From the NCBI RefSeq assembly GCF_030272615.1, contig NC_081409.1:243907924-243967923 (forward strand): a stretch of DNA of 60,000 nt, in the 5' to 3' direction. The position numbers were made by a program, and so were the translations under genes. This document shows positions 34,093 to 44,276 of the stretch, piece after piece. The first letter of the stretch is position 1. Each line of letters begins with the position of its first letter. The notes under the pieces were generated by a model. That model worked only from the letters and a program-made list of their open reading frames with translations. It did no database searches and was not told the origin of the DNA. This stretch comes from Cryptomeria japonica. Lineage: Eukaryota > Streptophyta > Pinopsida > Cupressales > Cupressaceae.

Positions 34093-35466
34093 TTGATACC
34101 ACGATTGACACAGGTAGATAGAGACATTATTGAGAGGTGTGGTCTGACCTCGTTGTTAGATATGCCTCGATTTATCGTGAACCGGGGTTTATTGACAGCA
34201 TTGGTGGAGAGGTGGCACAGTGATACGAACACCTTCCATTTGGCGACAGGCGAGATTACAGTGACGCCTGAGGATTATTTTCGGATTCTACGGATTCCTG
34301 TGGTAAGTGCATTGCTACCCTATGAGAAGATTGAGGAGGGGGGTACTGAGGCAATTCGTCGGATCTTGCAGGATGATATTGTTTGCGGGTATGAGATCCC
34401 CTGGCGGGAGTTCCTGGATTTGGATTACGCTCCTCTACCATCAGTGCTGGCAGGTTTTATAGGTGGTTTCATATGTCCCAACCGTAGGTTGAAGGGACTA
34501 GCAGTGGGGTGGGGATTGGTTCTGGAGGATATGGTGATGTAGGGTCGCTGATTTGCATGGGGGTCGGCTATGCTGGCCCACTTATATAGGGATTTACATC
34601 AGGTGGTATACTTAGGTTATGGAAGTTTATCAGCTGGAGTGACACTGCTACAGGTATGGGCGTGAGAGCATATTCCCGCAGCTAGGCCACTGGCGGACAG
34701 AGATAGGCTTGTTGGGTGTGCGTATGCATACAGATACAGGGGGATAGTTGTCCATCATAAGTTGGGAAAACTAGAGCACTGGAGGACAGTTTTAGATGAT
34801 ATTGATACGGTCATCTAGCGACCATATACAAGTTGTGAGGTATGGGTCGAGGATGGGATGGAGATGCCCTACGTTTATATGACTAGATATTTGATAGGGC
34901 AGACACCCTTTGTTATTGAGAGGTTTTTGCATAGTCGAGTGCTATGGCAGTATCGTCGACAATAGGGGATTCCACGGGGAGCATGCCTATATGCTTGATG
35001 GAGAGAGGACATTTCGGATTGGGGACCTACGATTGATAGCGCGGCGGTTGTGGAGGAGTTCTTTCATTTAGTCGACCAGATTTGGGATTATGCCCCTAAG
35101 ATAGTGGATGTAGGGATGACTGACGAGTTCGCAGGACTATTCACAACGGGTGTAGTGGCCAGGATATCGGAGCTAGCTAAGATGATTCTGACTTTTTATG
35201 ATAATGAGGAGGTAGATGAGGGAGGTGGTGATGGAGGAGGAGGTGGTTGAGGTCGGCGAGGAGATAGAGGGAGATTGGATCCGGGGAGGAGAGGAGATAG
35301 GGATGGAGATGGTGGTGATAGGGGGATACAAGTGGAGAGAGTTGTGCGGCAGGCTGTGATGGATAGAGGGAGAGGAGGTTTGGCTATCAAAGCTGGAGGT
35401 GAGGAGAGGGTTGGGGAGGTGATAGCGGCAGTGGGAGGGTATGATGACATCAGACGACTGGCCTAG
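34093..35466 (+). pseudogene. Plant mobile domain (PMD) gene, antisense in the Tat element
   Basis: A single frame from 'MIPRLTQVDRDIIERCGLTS' to the Gly-rich end runs about 1.35 kb. Typical PMD phrases: 'LTALVERWHSDTNTFHLATG', 'EITVTPEDYFRILRIPV', 'AMLAHLYRDLHQV', 'RPYTSCEVW', 'FLHSRVLWQYRRQ'. The family is related to the plant MAIN/MAIL proteins and is common in transposons; its biochemical role is not firmly known. Six in-frame stops (about 34540-35000) and one more near 35248 interrupt it, and each is one transition from Trp, Gln or Arg with the frame otherwise kept. The C-terminus is Gly/Arg/Glu-rich and acidic. It runs opposite to the Tat gag-pol genes, between integrase and 3' LTR. Start chosen at the first Met after the 3' splice-like site. 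Confidence 0.8.
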
Positions 35467-35498
35467 AGGAGGAGGTCAGATAATGCATGATGTTGTGA

Positions 35499-35860
35499 GA
35501 TGTATCTTGAAAATGAGATGTATGATAATGATATGCTGTGAGATGTATCTTGAAAATGAGATGTATGATAATGATATGCTGTGAGATGTATCTTGAAAAT
35601 GAGATGTATGATAATGATATGATGTGAGATGTATCTTGAAAATGAGATGTATGATAATGATATGCAACTAATTGTTTAAATGATATGCAACTAATTGTAG
35701 AATGATATGCAACTAATTGTTTAAATGATATGCAATTAATTGTTTAAATGATATGCAACTAATTGTAAAATGATATGCAACTAATTGTTTAAATGATATG
35801 CAACTAATTGTAAAATGATATGCAACTAATTGTTTAAATGATATGCAACTAATTGATTTG
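35499..35860 (+). repeat. Two adjacent tandem repeats, 43-bp and ~22-bp units
   Basis: The 43-bp unit 'gatgtatcttgaaaatgagatgtatgataatgatatg...' starts at 35499, 35542, 35585 and 35628. It passes into about nine copies of 'atgatatgcaactaattgtttaa' (about 35655-35855). They share the 'gatatgc' phrase, so the second may have arisen from the first. They lie just past the PMD frame. Confidence 0.9.
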
Positions 35861-36835
35861 AGCATCCTCATTTTGCATTCGTCATCCTTGTATAGCCACA
35901 TGTTGTTTGCTTTCTTTATATGTATCATCATTGAGCATTGATTAATTTTGGGATATGTTGAAAATTTATACAAGCATAATGGTATATTTGAACCATAATG
36001 ACTTGAGAAATTTTTTCATGATTTTTGATTTTGCAAGACAACACAAGCGTCAAGGTATAATTGAACCAGGATGACTTGAGTGTGGATTGCGTAGAAATAG
36101 ACAAGATTAAATCATTTGTATGCGTAAAGTGGAATCATGTCTTCAGTGATATGTTGTGAATCACGTCTCGAGACAAGTATTCACACAGTACAAATGATCG
36201 CCTCACAGACAGAAAACTAAGAAAATATTGGAGTCCCCATGACGTTCTCTAGCTTTGAAGCATTGTTGAGAAAATTTAGAGGATCCAACAATTCAAAAAG
36301 TTCAAGTGCAAAAATAGTCAAAACTTTATACAAGATGTAGCATTTGATACTTCAGAAAATCATCCATCATATTTTGTGAATCTTGTTAAGCGATCAATGT
36401 TTTGCTTTGCGATTGTTGTTTGTTGGATATGATGTTCTGAGTTTGCGACAAGTTTTGACGGCTTGAATGTGCTACAAGTTTATACTGCCCCTAGTCAAGT
36501 GTGCTTCTAAATGTGGATTGTACAGTGATTACCAAGCCATGGTGAGATGCGGTGAATGGATATGCAGATAAACTAGGATAGTGACTACGCTAAGTATGTC
36601 CTGGATGGATATTGTGATAAAAATGTCGGGCGATGGCCGATAGTGCTTTACTATGGATATAATGGTATGGATATAGATAGAGGAGCTATCCTCTCACAAT
36701 AGCGCATGTTGCTAGGTTTTCACCAGTTGCTTTTATTGTACCTTTTTATTTACCTTTTTCTTGATTTTTTAATATTTTTGGTTTTTTGATTTTTCTGTGC
36801 ATTAGATTACTCAAGTGTAGTATTTCTTCAGATGG
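35861..36835. other. Non-coding region between PMD gene and integrase end
   Basis: No frame. Contains a repeat of 'caagcataatggtatatttgaaccataatgacttgag' (35971) as 'caagcgtcaaggtataattgaaccaggatgacttgag' (36046). Both genes that flank it converge here. Confidence 0.5.
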
Positions 36836-37965
36836 ATGATGTTAGTTGGTTCGTTGAGCACATCTCCTTTGGAAGTTGTTAGCTGATAGGCACCTGATCC
36901 ATAAGCTGATATAATAACATAAGGACCTAACCAGTTAGATTGAAATTTCCCTTTCTTTTCTCGATCTTGCTGATTTCTAGGATTTTCTTTGAGTACTAGG
37001 TCACCAATTTTAAAATTTTTGGTAATGACCTTGTGGTTGTAGCTCCTTCACATACGTTGCAGATATGCTTTGAGATGAGTGTAGGCACGTTGATGTCTTT
37101 CATCTAGAAGCTTGAGCTCTTGCAGTCGGTTAATGCGATACTCTTCATCTAGAATTAGGCCTTTTAAAGAGACTCCAAGAGATGGAATTTCTACCTCTAA
37201 GGGTAAAATTGCTTCAGATCCATATACCAATAAATATGGTGTAGCTCCCGTTGGTGTGCGGATGCTAGTTCTATATGCCCAATGTGTTGGATTGAGTTGT
37301 ACATGCCAATCTTTGCCTGCCTCATTCACTATTTTCTTTAGGATTTTCAATATTGTCTTGTTGGATGCTTCTGCTTGACCATTTCCCTGCGGGTAGTAAG
37401 GTGTAGAAAAATGGTGTTGGATTTTGAATTTTTCACATAGTTCTCGCACATATTGGTTTTTGAAAGGTCGTCCATTATCTGTGATGATGGAACTTGGAAT
37501 GCCATATTTGCAAATCAGATAATTAAGGATAAAAGATGCAATTTGTTTCCCAGTCACTGTGGTCATGGGGACTGCTTCAATCCATTTGGTGAAGTATTCC
37601 ATTGCAGTTATAATGAACTTGTGTCCATTTGAAGATGAAGGATGAATTTTGCCAACCAAGTCCAGTCCCCACTGGCAAAAGGGCCAGGATGTTGTGAATG
37701 GTTGTAGTTCCTGTGCTGGTGCATGTATAAGATTGCCATGGATTCGGCATTTAGGACACTTCTTTGCAAAGTGGTAAGAGTCTTTTTCCATTGTCGGCCA
37801 GTAATATCCCATTCTTACAAGCTTTTTAGCAAGATTAGGACCACTTGAATGTGTGCCCTAGATACCTTAGTGAAGCTCTTGTAAACCGGAGTCAAATTCA
37901 TTACGATCAAGGCAACAAAGAAGAGTACCATCTAGACCTCGACGGTACAAAGTATCAGCAGTAAG
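36836..37965 (-). pseudogene. Tat integrase
   Basis: Minus strand. The zinc-binding end is visible as 'FAKKCPKCRIHGN'. The catalytic core has D ('WGLDLVGKI'), D ('IITDNGRPFKN') and E ('NGQAEASNKTILK'), the DD35E triad. The C-terminal part continues past a frameshift near 37050 to about 36840 with 'GKFQSNWLGPYVI', the usual gypsy integrase GPF/Y-like module. It joins element DNA to the target with 5-bp staggered cuts. The region 37813-37965, leading into the zinc domain, has stops. The triad is intact but the gene is frame-broken. Confidence 0.9.
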
Positions 37966-37995
37966 AGTATAATGGGTGGCTTGCCGGATAAAGTT

Positions 37996-38613
37996 TCATT
38001 TTTGGTTTCGGGATAGGTCAATGGGTAGGATATTGTTCTTAAGATAGTCATATATCGGTCCATATAACGGAGAGTCAAAACTGGTCAAGGCATAGATAAC
38101 ATGGGAATTAGAATGGTCATAGGCTGGGGAGAACAATTGCTCTACCAGAAACTCGTAACGATTATGTTTCTCTAGAATTTGCAGTAGTGAAGCGATAGTA
38201 GCCATTGCATCTACTACTTTGTTATCCAACCTTGGTATTTGCTCGAAGGTGATGTGTACAAAATATTGTTTAAAATCATCCACCATTTGCTTGTATGGTG
38301 GCAACTTGTTGTCCTTTGTCTGATAGTCATTGTTGATTTGATTGACGACTAGTTGTGAATCTCCGTATACTTTTAATTCTGTGATCCTCCATTCTACGAC
38401 AATTTTGATGCCTATAACCAATGCCTCATATTCAACAACATTATTTGTGCATGGAAACATAAGCCTATATGATCTGGGTATAGTGTGTCCTTCAGGAGTG
38501 ATGAACATAATGCCAACACCTGAGCCATGTTGCATGTAGGATCCATCAAAATATAAGGTCCATTGTTTGGTGGAGATAGCAAGAACGTCTCTGTCTGGAA
38601 ATTCGATCTCCAT
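37996..38613 (-). CDS. Tat second RNase H (archaeal-type)
   Basis: Open for 205 codons on the minus strand. Motifs: 'WTLYFDGSYMQHGSGVG' (Asp), 'NNVVEYEALVIGIK' (Glu), 'KVYGDSQLVVNQI' (Asp), 'IPRLDNKVVDAMATIAS' (Asp), the full catalytic set of an RNase H of aRNH type. It would degrade the RNA strand of RNA-DNA hybrids. It follows the ordinary gypsy RNase H, from which one stop separates it; such duplication is a mark of the Tat lineage. Confidence 0.85.
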   Translation of the reverse strand: MEIEFPDRDVLAISTKQWTLYFDGSYMQHGSGVGIMFITPEGHTIPRSYRLMFPCTNNVVEYEALVIGIKIVVEWRITELKVYGDSQLVVNQINNDYQTKDNKLPPYKQMVDDFKQYFVHITFEQIPRLDNKVVDAMATIASLLQILEKHNRYEFLVEQLFSPAYDHSNSHVIYALTSFDSPLYGPIYDYLKNNILPIDLSRNQK

Positions 38614-38616
38614 AGT

Positions 38617-40101
38617 TTATTTTCTCGGTAGTGGTGCTTCTGCCAGTTGATCTACAATTGCTTGTCCTTTGATAGCTCTTCGCTCTGTGTAGTGGATATC
38701 AAATTCACTGAGGATCATGACCCACTTAGCCAATCTGCCTATAAGAGCTGCTTTACTGGGTAAATATTTGAGAGGATCAATTTTTGCAACCAGCTTAATT
38801 GTGTGAGCTAGCATGTAGTGTCAGAATTTTTGAGAGGTAAATACCACTTTTAGACAAGCTTTCTCAATGAATGTATAGTTGAGTTCATATCTGTTTAATC
38901 TCCTGCTGATATAATAGATAGCTCACTCCTTGCCTTGTTGATCCTCTTGTGCAAACAATGCCCCTTGTGATATGTTTGTTGTTGAAATATAGAGGACGAG
39001 TGGCTTCCCTGCTATTGGTGGTACTAGAACTGGTGGGTTCATTAGATACTACTTGATTTGATAAAAGGATTCGACACATTTGGCTTCCCATCTGAACGGT
39101 ACATTTTTATGTAGCAAATGATTGAATGGGAGACTTTTATCCGCTATTTGAGCGATGAATCGCCTGATTGATTGGAGTCGTCCTTGTAGAGATCTAAGCT
39201 AGCTAATGTTCTTTGGTGGTGGCATCTCCATAATGGCTTGTACCTTTGCTGGATCCACTTCAATACCTTTAGATGAAACTATGTAGCCTAGTAATTTGCT
39301 TGATGTAACCCCGAAGACACACTTCTTAGGGTTGAGCCTGACTTGCAATTTTTCCAATCTATCAAAAATCGTTTCTAAGATGCTTAAATGATCTATTCTG
39401 GTGAAGGATTTAGCTAGTAAATCATCCACATAGTCTTCCATGAAGGTATGCATCATGTCATGAAAGATTGTTGTCATTGCTTGTTGATAATTTGCTCTTA
39501 CATTCTTTAAGCTAAAAGGCACGACATTCCAACAGTACGTTCCCCATGGATAGGTAAATGTTGTTATATCTTGATCTTCTAGGGCTATCTTTATTTGATT
39601 GTAGCTTGAAAAACCACCCATTAGTGATAGCATTGCATGGCCTGTTGTGAGGTCTACAATTATGTCGATACTGGGCAAAGGAAAGTCGTCCTTTGGACAA
39701 GCTTTGTTGACATCTCTAAAATCAGTGCATATTCTGATATTGCCATCTGGTTTTGATACTGGTACAATGTTGGAAATCCATTCAGGATAGTCAATAGGTC
39801 AAATAAATCTGATGTCTAACAGTTTCTTTAGTTCACCTTTGACCATGAGTGCTACATGTGGATTCATCTTTCTTAGTTTTTGCTTGACTGGCTTAGCTCC
39901 TGGAGCAATAGACAAGTGATGCATGATTAATTGCGGATCAATCCCAGGCATATCTGCATATGACCAGGCGAAGTTGATTTTCTTTTCTTTAAAAAAAATG
40001 ATAAACTTTGATTTTGCTTCCTCTGTCAAAGATTTTGTAAGGTGTATAGTTTTGGCTGCTTCTGTAGTACCAATGTTAATTGATTGAGTGGGCTCAATCA
40101 A
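38617..40101 (-). pseudogene. Tat reverse transcriptase and first RNase H
   Basis: Minus strand. The RT entry 'FAWSYADMPGIDPQLIMHHL' (about 39990-39930) is followed by 'KPVKQKLRKMNPHVALMVK', then 39678-39199 with 'YPWGTYCWNVVPFSLKNV' and the catalytic 'YVDDLLAKS' (about 39432-39406), 'NPKKCVFGVTSSKLLGYIVS', and the RNase H part 38817-38617 ('FDIHYTERRAIKGQAIVDQL') with pieces in another frame at 39091-38885. It is interrupted by frameshifts and stops near 39800, 39190 and 39050. YVDD is intact. Confidence 0.9.
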
Positions 40102-40180
40102 TATGGGTGATCGCTTGTGATAATTCTCTGGAAGAGTGTCAAGTCTCCCATCCTTAGGTGCCTTAAAAAGGTTTTCACCT

Positions 40181-41325
40181 TCAGATGCGTCCTTTATTTT
40201 TACTTTTTTTGTGATCTATTGCTGCCATTAATTGGTTTTCAGTAGTAGATCCTTTATTTCGTTCTTTTTTGTGACTGAGAGATTGGGCACTCCGCTGATT
40301 ACAGATGTCGTTACTTTGTTCATTGGTAGAGTCTGTCTCTGGGGTAACGGTACATAAGTAATGGATAATGGATTCCTCATTTGGGAAAATTGGTATATCA
40401 TGAGTTTTAGGCTTGTCCCAATCTATGAGGTCAGGAAAGACAAGTGGTAAGGAGTCGTTTGGTGGATCAAGTTTGACTGTTGTAAGTGTCAGGATGGAAG
40501 TATCATCGTGGTTGGCCTGGGTGTTAAAGAAGCTAAGAATCCCATCAAGGTCTTTGATGGTATCATCTTCCGTATAGACTTGCTCATAATGTCGCTGCTC
40601 GTTTTCCTTGGCGTCATAGATATTTTGTGGGCCAGATTCAAGTGGTCTAGATTCTGTGTTGCATTCTTCTTGGGAGATGGGTTTATTATAGTCATTTGCA
40701 CAAATATCTTCAGTAACATTAGAATAGCTGCCCCATTCATATTCATTGGAACCAGTCTCAGAGGTATCATCCCAGATTCTAGCGATGCTATGAACTGGTA
40801 TGTTGTAGGGTGAGAACAGGTCTTTGATAATTGATACAAGTTTGATAGTTTTCTCTGATTTAGTGTCAGATCCTACTTCCACTCTTTGTATTTGTTCATA
40901 TAATGTCTCTCCTCGGGGAGGAATGATGTAATCAGGAGGTGATTCTTCTTTGTTGGATATTGGTTCTTGAATATGATGTGCTTCTACAGTAGATGCTTCT
41001 TTCTTTTGATTGATAGGCTGCCATTGACATTGCTTTTGTTCTTGATGTTCTCGTTCCTTACGTATTGTCTCAGCTGACTCAAATAGTGCCTCTTGCCAGG
41101 AGTCTTCTTTGTATTTCTTCTTTTCTTTCCACTGAGGTTTTTGATATTTGTGTGGTGCCTTCTTTGGTAGTAGAATGAGTTCAAAGCCCAATCCTTTTTT
41201 GTCTTTACTGAATTGTGAAGGAGGATCCAATGGTTCTGTGATGCCTTCCTTTCGCTTACCAATAGGTCCTTTGCCATTGTATCCCATTTTCTGCATGATT
41301 AAGTAGCCTTTTCCATACAAGTGTG
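40181..41325 (-). CDS. Tat G-patch and linker region upstream of RT
   Basis: Open for 379 codons on the minus strand. It begins with a G-patch: 'GKGYLIMQKMGYNGKGPIGK' and 'KKGLGFE' within the first 55 residues, a Gly-rich nucleic-acid- or protein-contact motif known from several plant gypsy polyproteins. The rest is a hydrophilic Glu/Ser/Asp-rich linker. The frame enters from 57320-57437 across the R3 insertion, whose target duplication GTGTG lies at the first codons (41321-41325). Not a separate gene but part of the polyprotein. Confidence 0.8.
41321..41325. repeat. R3 target duplication, left copy (GTGTG)
   Basis: GTGTG at 41321-41325, immediately before TGTTTC; the right copy is at 57315-57319. 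Confidence 0.95.
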
Positions 41326-42567
41326 TGTTTCTATTTACTAAGTTGTCATTAGTTTTATGCCCAAAGTCATTCTACATACTCTAATCGCTTAATACTACTG
41401 AAAAGTCTAGTCGGTAAACACCAAGGTCACCGGTGTCGGTTACAGAAGAAAGACAAGTCACCGAGTTGATACACACCAAGCTGTGAACCAAGACATATGC
41501 AGAACGTCTACCGAGTAAGGTTTATGAGTAAGGTTTATATGTTTACCGAGCAGCAAAGAAGGTATACTGAGTTAATCTGAATCGAGTGAAAACGTGTTAT
41601 CAGATTCAATGAACCTAGACACTCATGTGAAACGTGTTACATAATTCAAGAAGATGAAATTGTTACTACATTGGAAATTGCATTTAAATATTTTGTATGA
41701 TTTTGAGGAAGAATATCCAATGAAATAATTGCTATGTTTATTCATTCAATAAAACATGTTTGTATGATCGAAGCATGAGTAGATCATCATCTCAGAGATC
41801 TATATAAACAAAATTATTTGAGTACATGAACATAAGGTGACATGTAAGGTCAATCAAGAGCAGAGAGACGAGGGAATGATAAGTCAAGCATGAAGGAATA
41901 AGATTGACAAAGATAATCACAGGTTACCGAGAAGGTTTCAGAGAATAGTTTAAGGAACAGAGAATACAAAAGTGGTTACCAAGTTGATTTATCAATTACC
42001 GAGGAATGCTATGAGCAAGGTAATTTCATATTAAGCACATAGAGTCTGCTATAACATTTCAGATGTGAAGTTGTAGATATTTTGTAAAGATTTTGATTGA
42101 AATATTAAGTTGTAATAGAAACCTTTAACAAGGTAAAAGACTCTAATAAAGTCTATAAATTGTAAAGCCTTTAACTAGGTACAACATTTTGTATAAGTGT
42201 TTGTAAAATCCTTTATCAAGGTAGATCTAAAGATCTTTATACTCCTAACAGGGTAAGCTATCAGAAATGGCTAAACATGTAGCTCTAACCGAGCAATCTT
42301 GATTACTACAGTAGTGAAGTTGTGGGTGCCATCCCCACCGCAGTTTTTCTCTCTAACCAAGAGTTTCTATGTGACCAAAAATCATTGTGTTATGGAGTGA
42401 TATTTTGATGCATGTTATCTTTATGATTATGTTTCAGTATTCTATATCTTTGAGATCAACAATACATAGTTTGTGTTTATCAGTAAAACTGTTTTTCAAG
42501 AAAAGTTTCGAAGTACTGATTCACCCCTCCCCTCTCAGTACATTAGCTTTCCAAGTAGGACCTAACA
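41326..42567 (+). repeat. R3 5' LTR
   Basis: 1,242 bp, TGTTTC...CCTAACA. It differs from the 3' LTR by scattered substitutions, roughly 4-6 per 100 by eye in the parts compared, and one 12-bp duplication of 'gagtaaggttta' near 41515. CTCGGT/ACCGAG motifs are dense at 41400-41580 and 41930-42000. Confidence 0.9.
41810..41818 (+). promoter_or_regulatory. R3 LTR TATA box
   Basis: 'gatctatataaacaaaa' in sense orientation in mid-LTR; the matching site in the 3' LTR is near 56549. It is the probable start of R. Confidence 0.6.
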
Positions 42568-42569
42568 AT

Positions 42570-42580
42570 TGGTATCAGAG
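42570..42580 (+). promoter_or_regulatory. R3 primer binding site (initiator tRNA-Met)
   Basis: TGGTATCAGAG two bases after the LTR, complementary to the 3' end of initiator tRNA-Met. Confidence 0.9.
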
Positions 42581-42629
42581 TGATATTCTTGTTAAAGGGT
42601 CTAACAGCCTAAAGAGAAAGATCCTATCA

Positions 42630-42782
42630 ATGGAAGGCTATAAACAATCTCGCAGGATTGTGAATATTCAAGAAGAATTGGATCATGCTAATCAAATGAT
42701 TGCAGATATGCAGAGGAAAATGCAGAGATCACTGAAAGTCAGAAGAAGGTTGTCTGATGATTTACAAGTTTCACAAGAGTTG
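42630..42782 (+). pseudogene. gag: R3 gag, 5' segment, cut by R2
   Basis: Starts 'MEGYKQSRRIVNIQEELDHA', as in R1 and R2, and runs into the coiled coil. It is cut after 'VSQEL' by R2. The frame resumes at 50760 with 'VEQIEISLENNISKE'. The target duplication AGTTG lies on the codons at the break. Confidence 0.9.
42778..42782. repeat. R2 target duplication, left copy (AGTTG)
   Basis: AGTTG directly before TGTTAGGCCC; the right copy is at 50755-50759. Confidence 0.95.
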
Positions 42783-43902
42783 TGTTAGGCCCAATATGGA
42801 AAGATAATGTAATGAGAGGGGAGGGGTGAATCAGTACTCCAAAACTTTTCTTGAATAATATCTTTACTGTTATGCATAAACCAAATAGTGCAGTAACATA
42901 AAATAAAGTTAAAACAAATAGATAAAAATCATACATGATTCACTCCATAACACATATATTGTGGTTACGCAGAAACTCTTGGTTAGAGAGAAAAACTGCA
43001 GTGGGGATGGCACCCACAACTTCACTACTGCAATAATAAAGAGTGCTCGGTTAGAGCTACATATTTAGCTATTTCTGATAGCTTACCCTATTAGGAGTAT
43101 CAAGATCTGTTAGATCTACCTTGCTAAAGGATTTTACAACACTTAATCTAAATGCTACACCTGGTTAGAGGCTTTACAATTTATAGCCTTGATTAGATTC
43201 TTTTACCCTGTTAAAGGTTTCTCTTTCAACTTCACAATATTACAATAAAATCATTACAAATATCTGCAACTTTACATCTGAAATGTTATAGCAGATTCTA
43301 TGTGCTCAAAATAAGATTACCTTTCTTATAGCATACCTCGGTAACCCATATAGTAACTCAGTAAACCCTTTTGTTTACTCTATTCTTCGACTGTTCTCTG
43401 AAAACCTTCTCGGTGACCTTTGTGTCTCTGTAATAGTCTTCTTACATTCATACATACAACCTTAACTCATGCTATATAAATAGATCTCTTAAGATGGTGA
43501 TCCAATTCATTGCTTTGATCTTACAAACACGTTTTATAACCATGTAAAATATTTCATTGGTTAGATGACCTTGAAATCATACACAATCTTGTGCAATTTC
43601 CAATGTGATAACGATTAGATGTGCCTCTATCTTGTAACATGTTTTCATATGCATGTCCAGGTTCAATGGATCTAGTAACATGTTTCACTCGATGTATATC
43701 AACTCAGTGTGTCATATTTGCTGCTCAGTAGACATGATAAGATACTCGGTAGACAGCTCGGTGTATACTGCGTTCTGTGACTGCTTTCTTCTCTAACCGA
43801 CTAGACTGTGCATACTGACTCAATACTTCAGTAATAGTAACTGACTAGAGTATATAGTATAACTTTGACATAGAACTAATGGCAATCTGATAAGTAGTAA
43901 CA
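42783..43902 (-). repeat. R2 3' LTR
   Basis: 1,120 bp, TGTTAGGCCC...AGTAACA. It differs from the partner LTR at about 5 per 100 positions in the ~390 bp compared by eye. U3 motifs ctcggtagac, ctcggtgtata, accgactagac lie at 43740-43860. Confidence 0.92.
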
Positions 43903-44276
43903 ATCTCCCCTTTTGACATTAGTTGAGATGTTTGACAAAAACTACTTTCAAAGTTATAACTCAAAAATCTATATACTTTGCAAAATGACTATACTTGTTA
44001 GTATATACAATAGTCAATGAAATAGTATATTCAGATATACTCCCCTTATCATTATATTGTACATAACTCTGATTTTGCCTGCTTGGTGATTTGTTTTGTG
44101 TGCTTTGCTGACTGTTCTGTATACTGCTCAGTTCATTGCTCTTGGATACTCTGCTTGGTATACTCCCCATGTATACTATACTCTGAATACTATATCATTC
44201 TCTCAATATTGTATCAAAACTATATCACTCCCCAAATATATTGTATCACTCCCCCTTTTTGACAAACATCAAAAAC
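43903..44276 (-). other. R2 3' non-coding region with polypurine tract
   Basis: The minus strand reads GTCAAAAGGGGAGAT next to the LTR (43903-43917). Further purine tracts lie at about 44038-44046 and 44249-44258 (AAAAAGGGGGAGTG). Confidence 0.8.
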
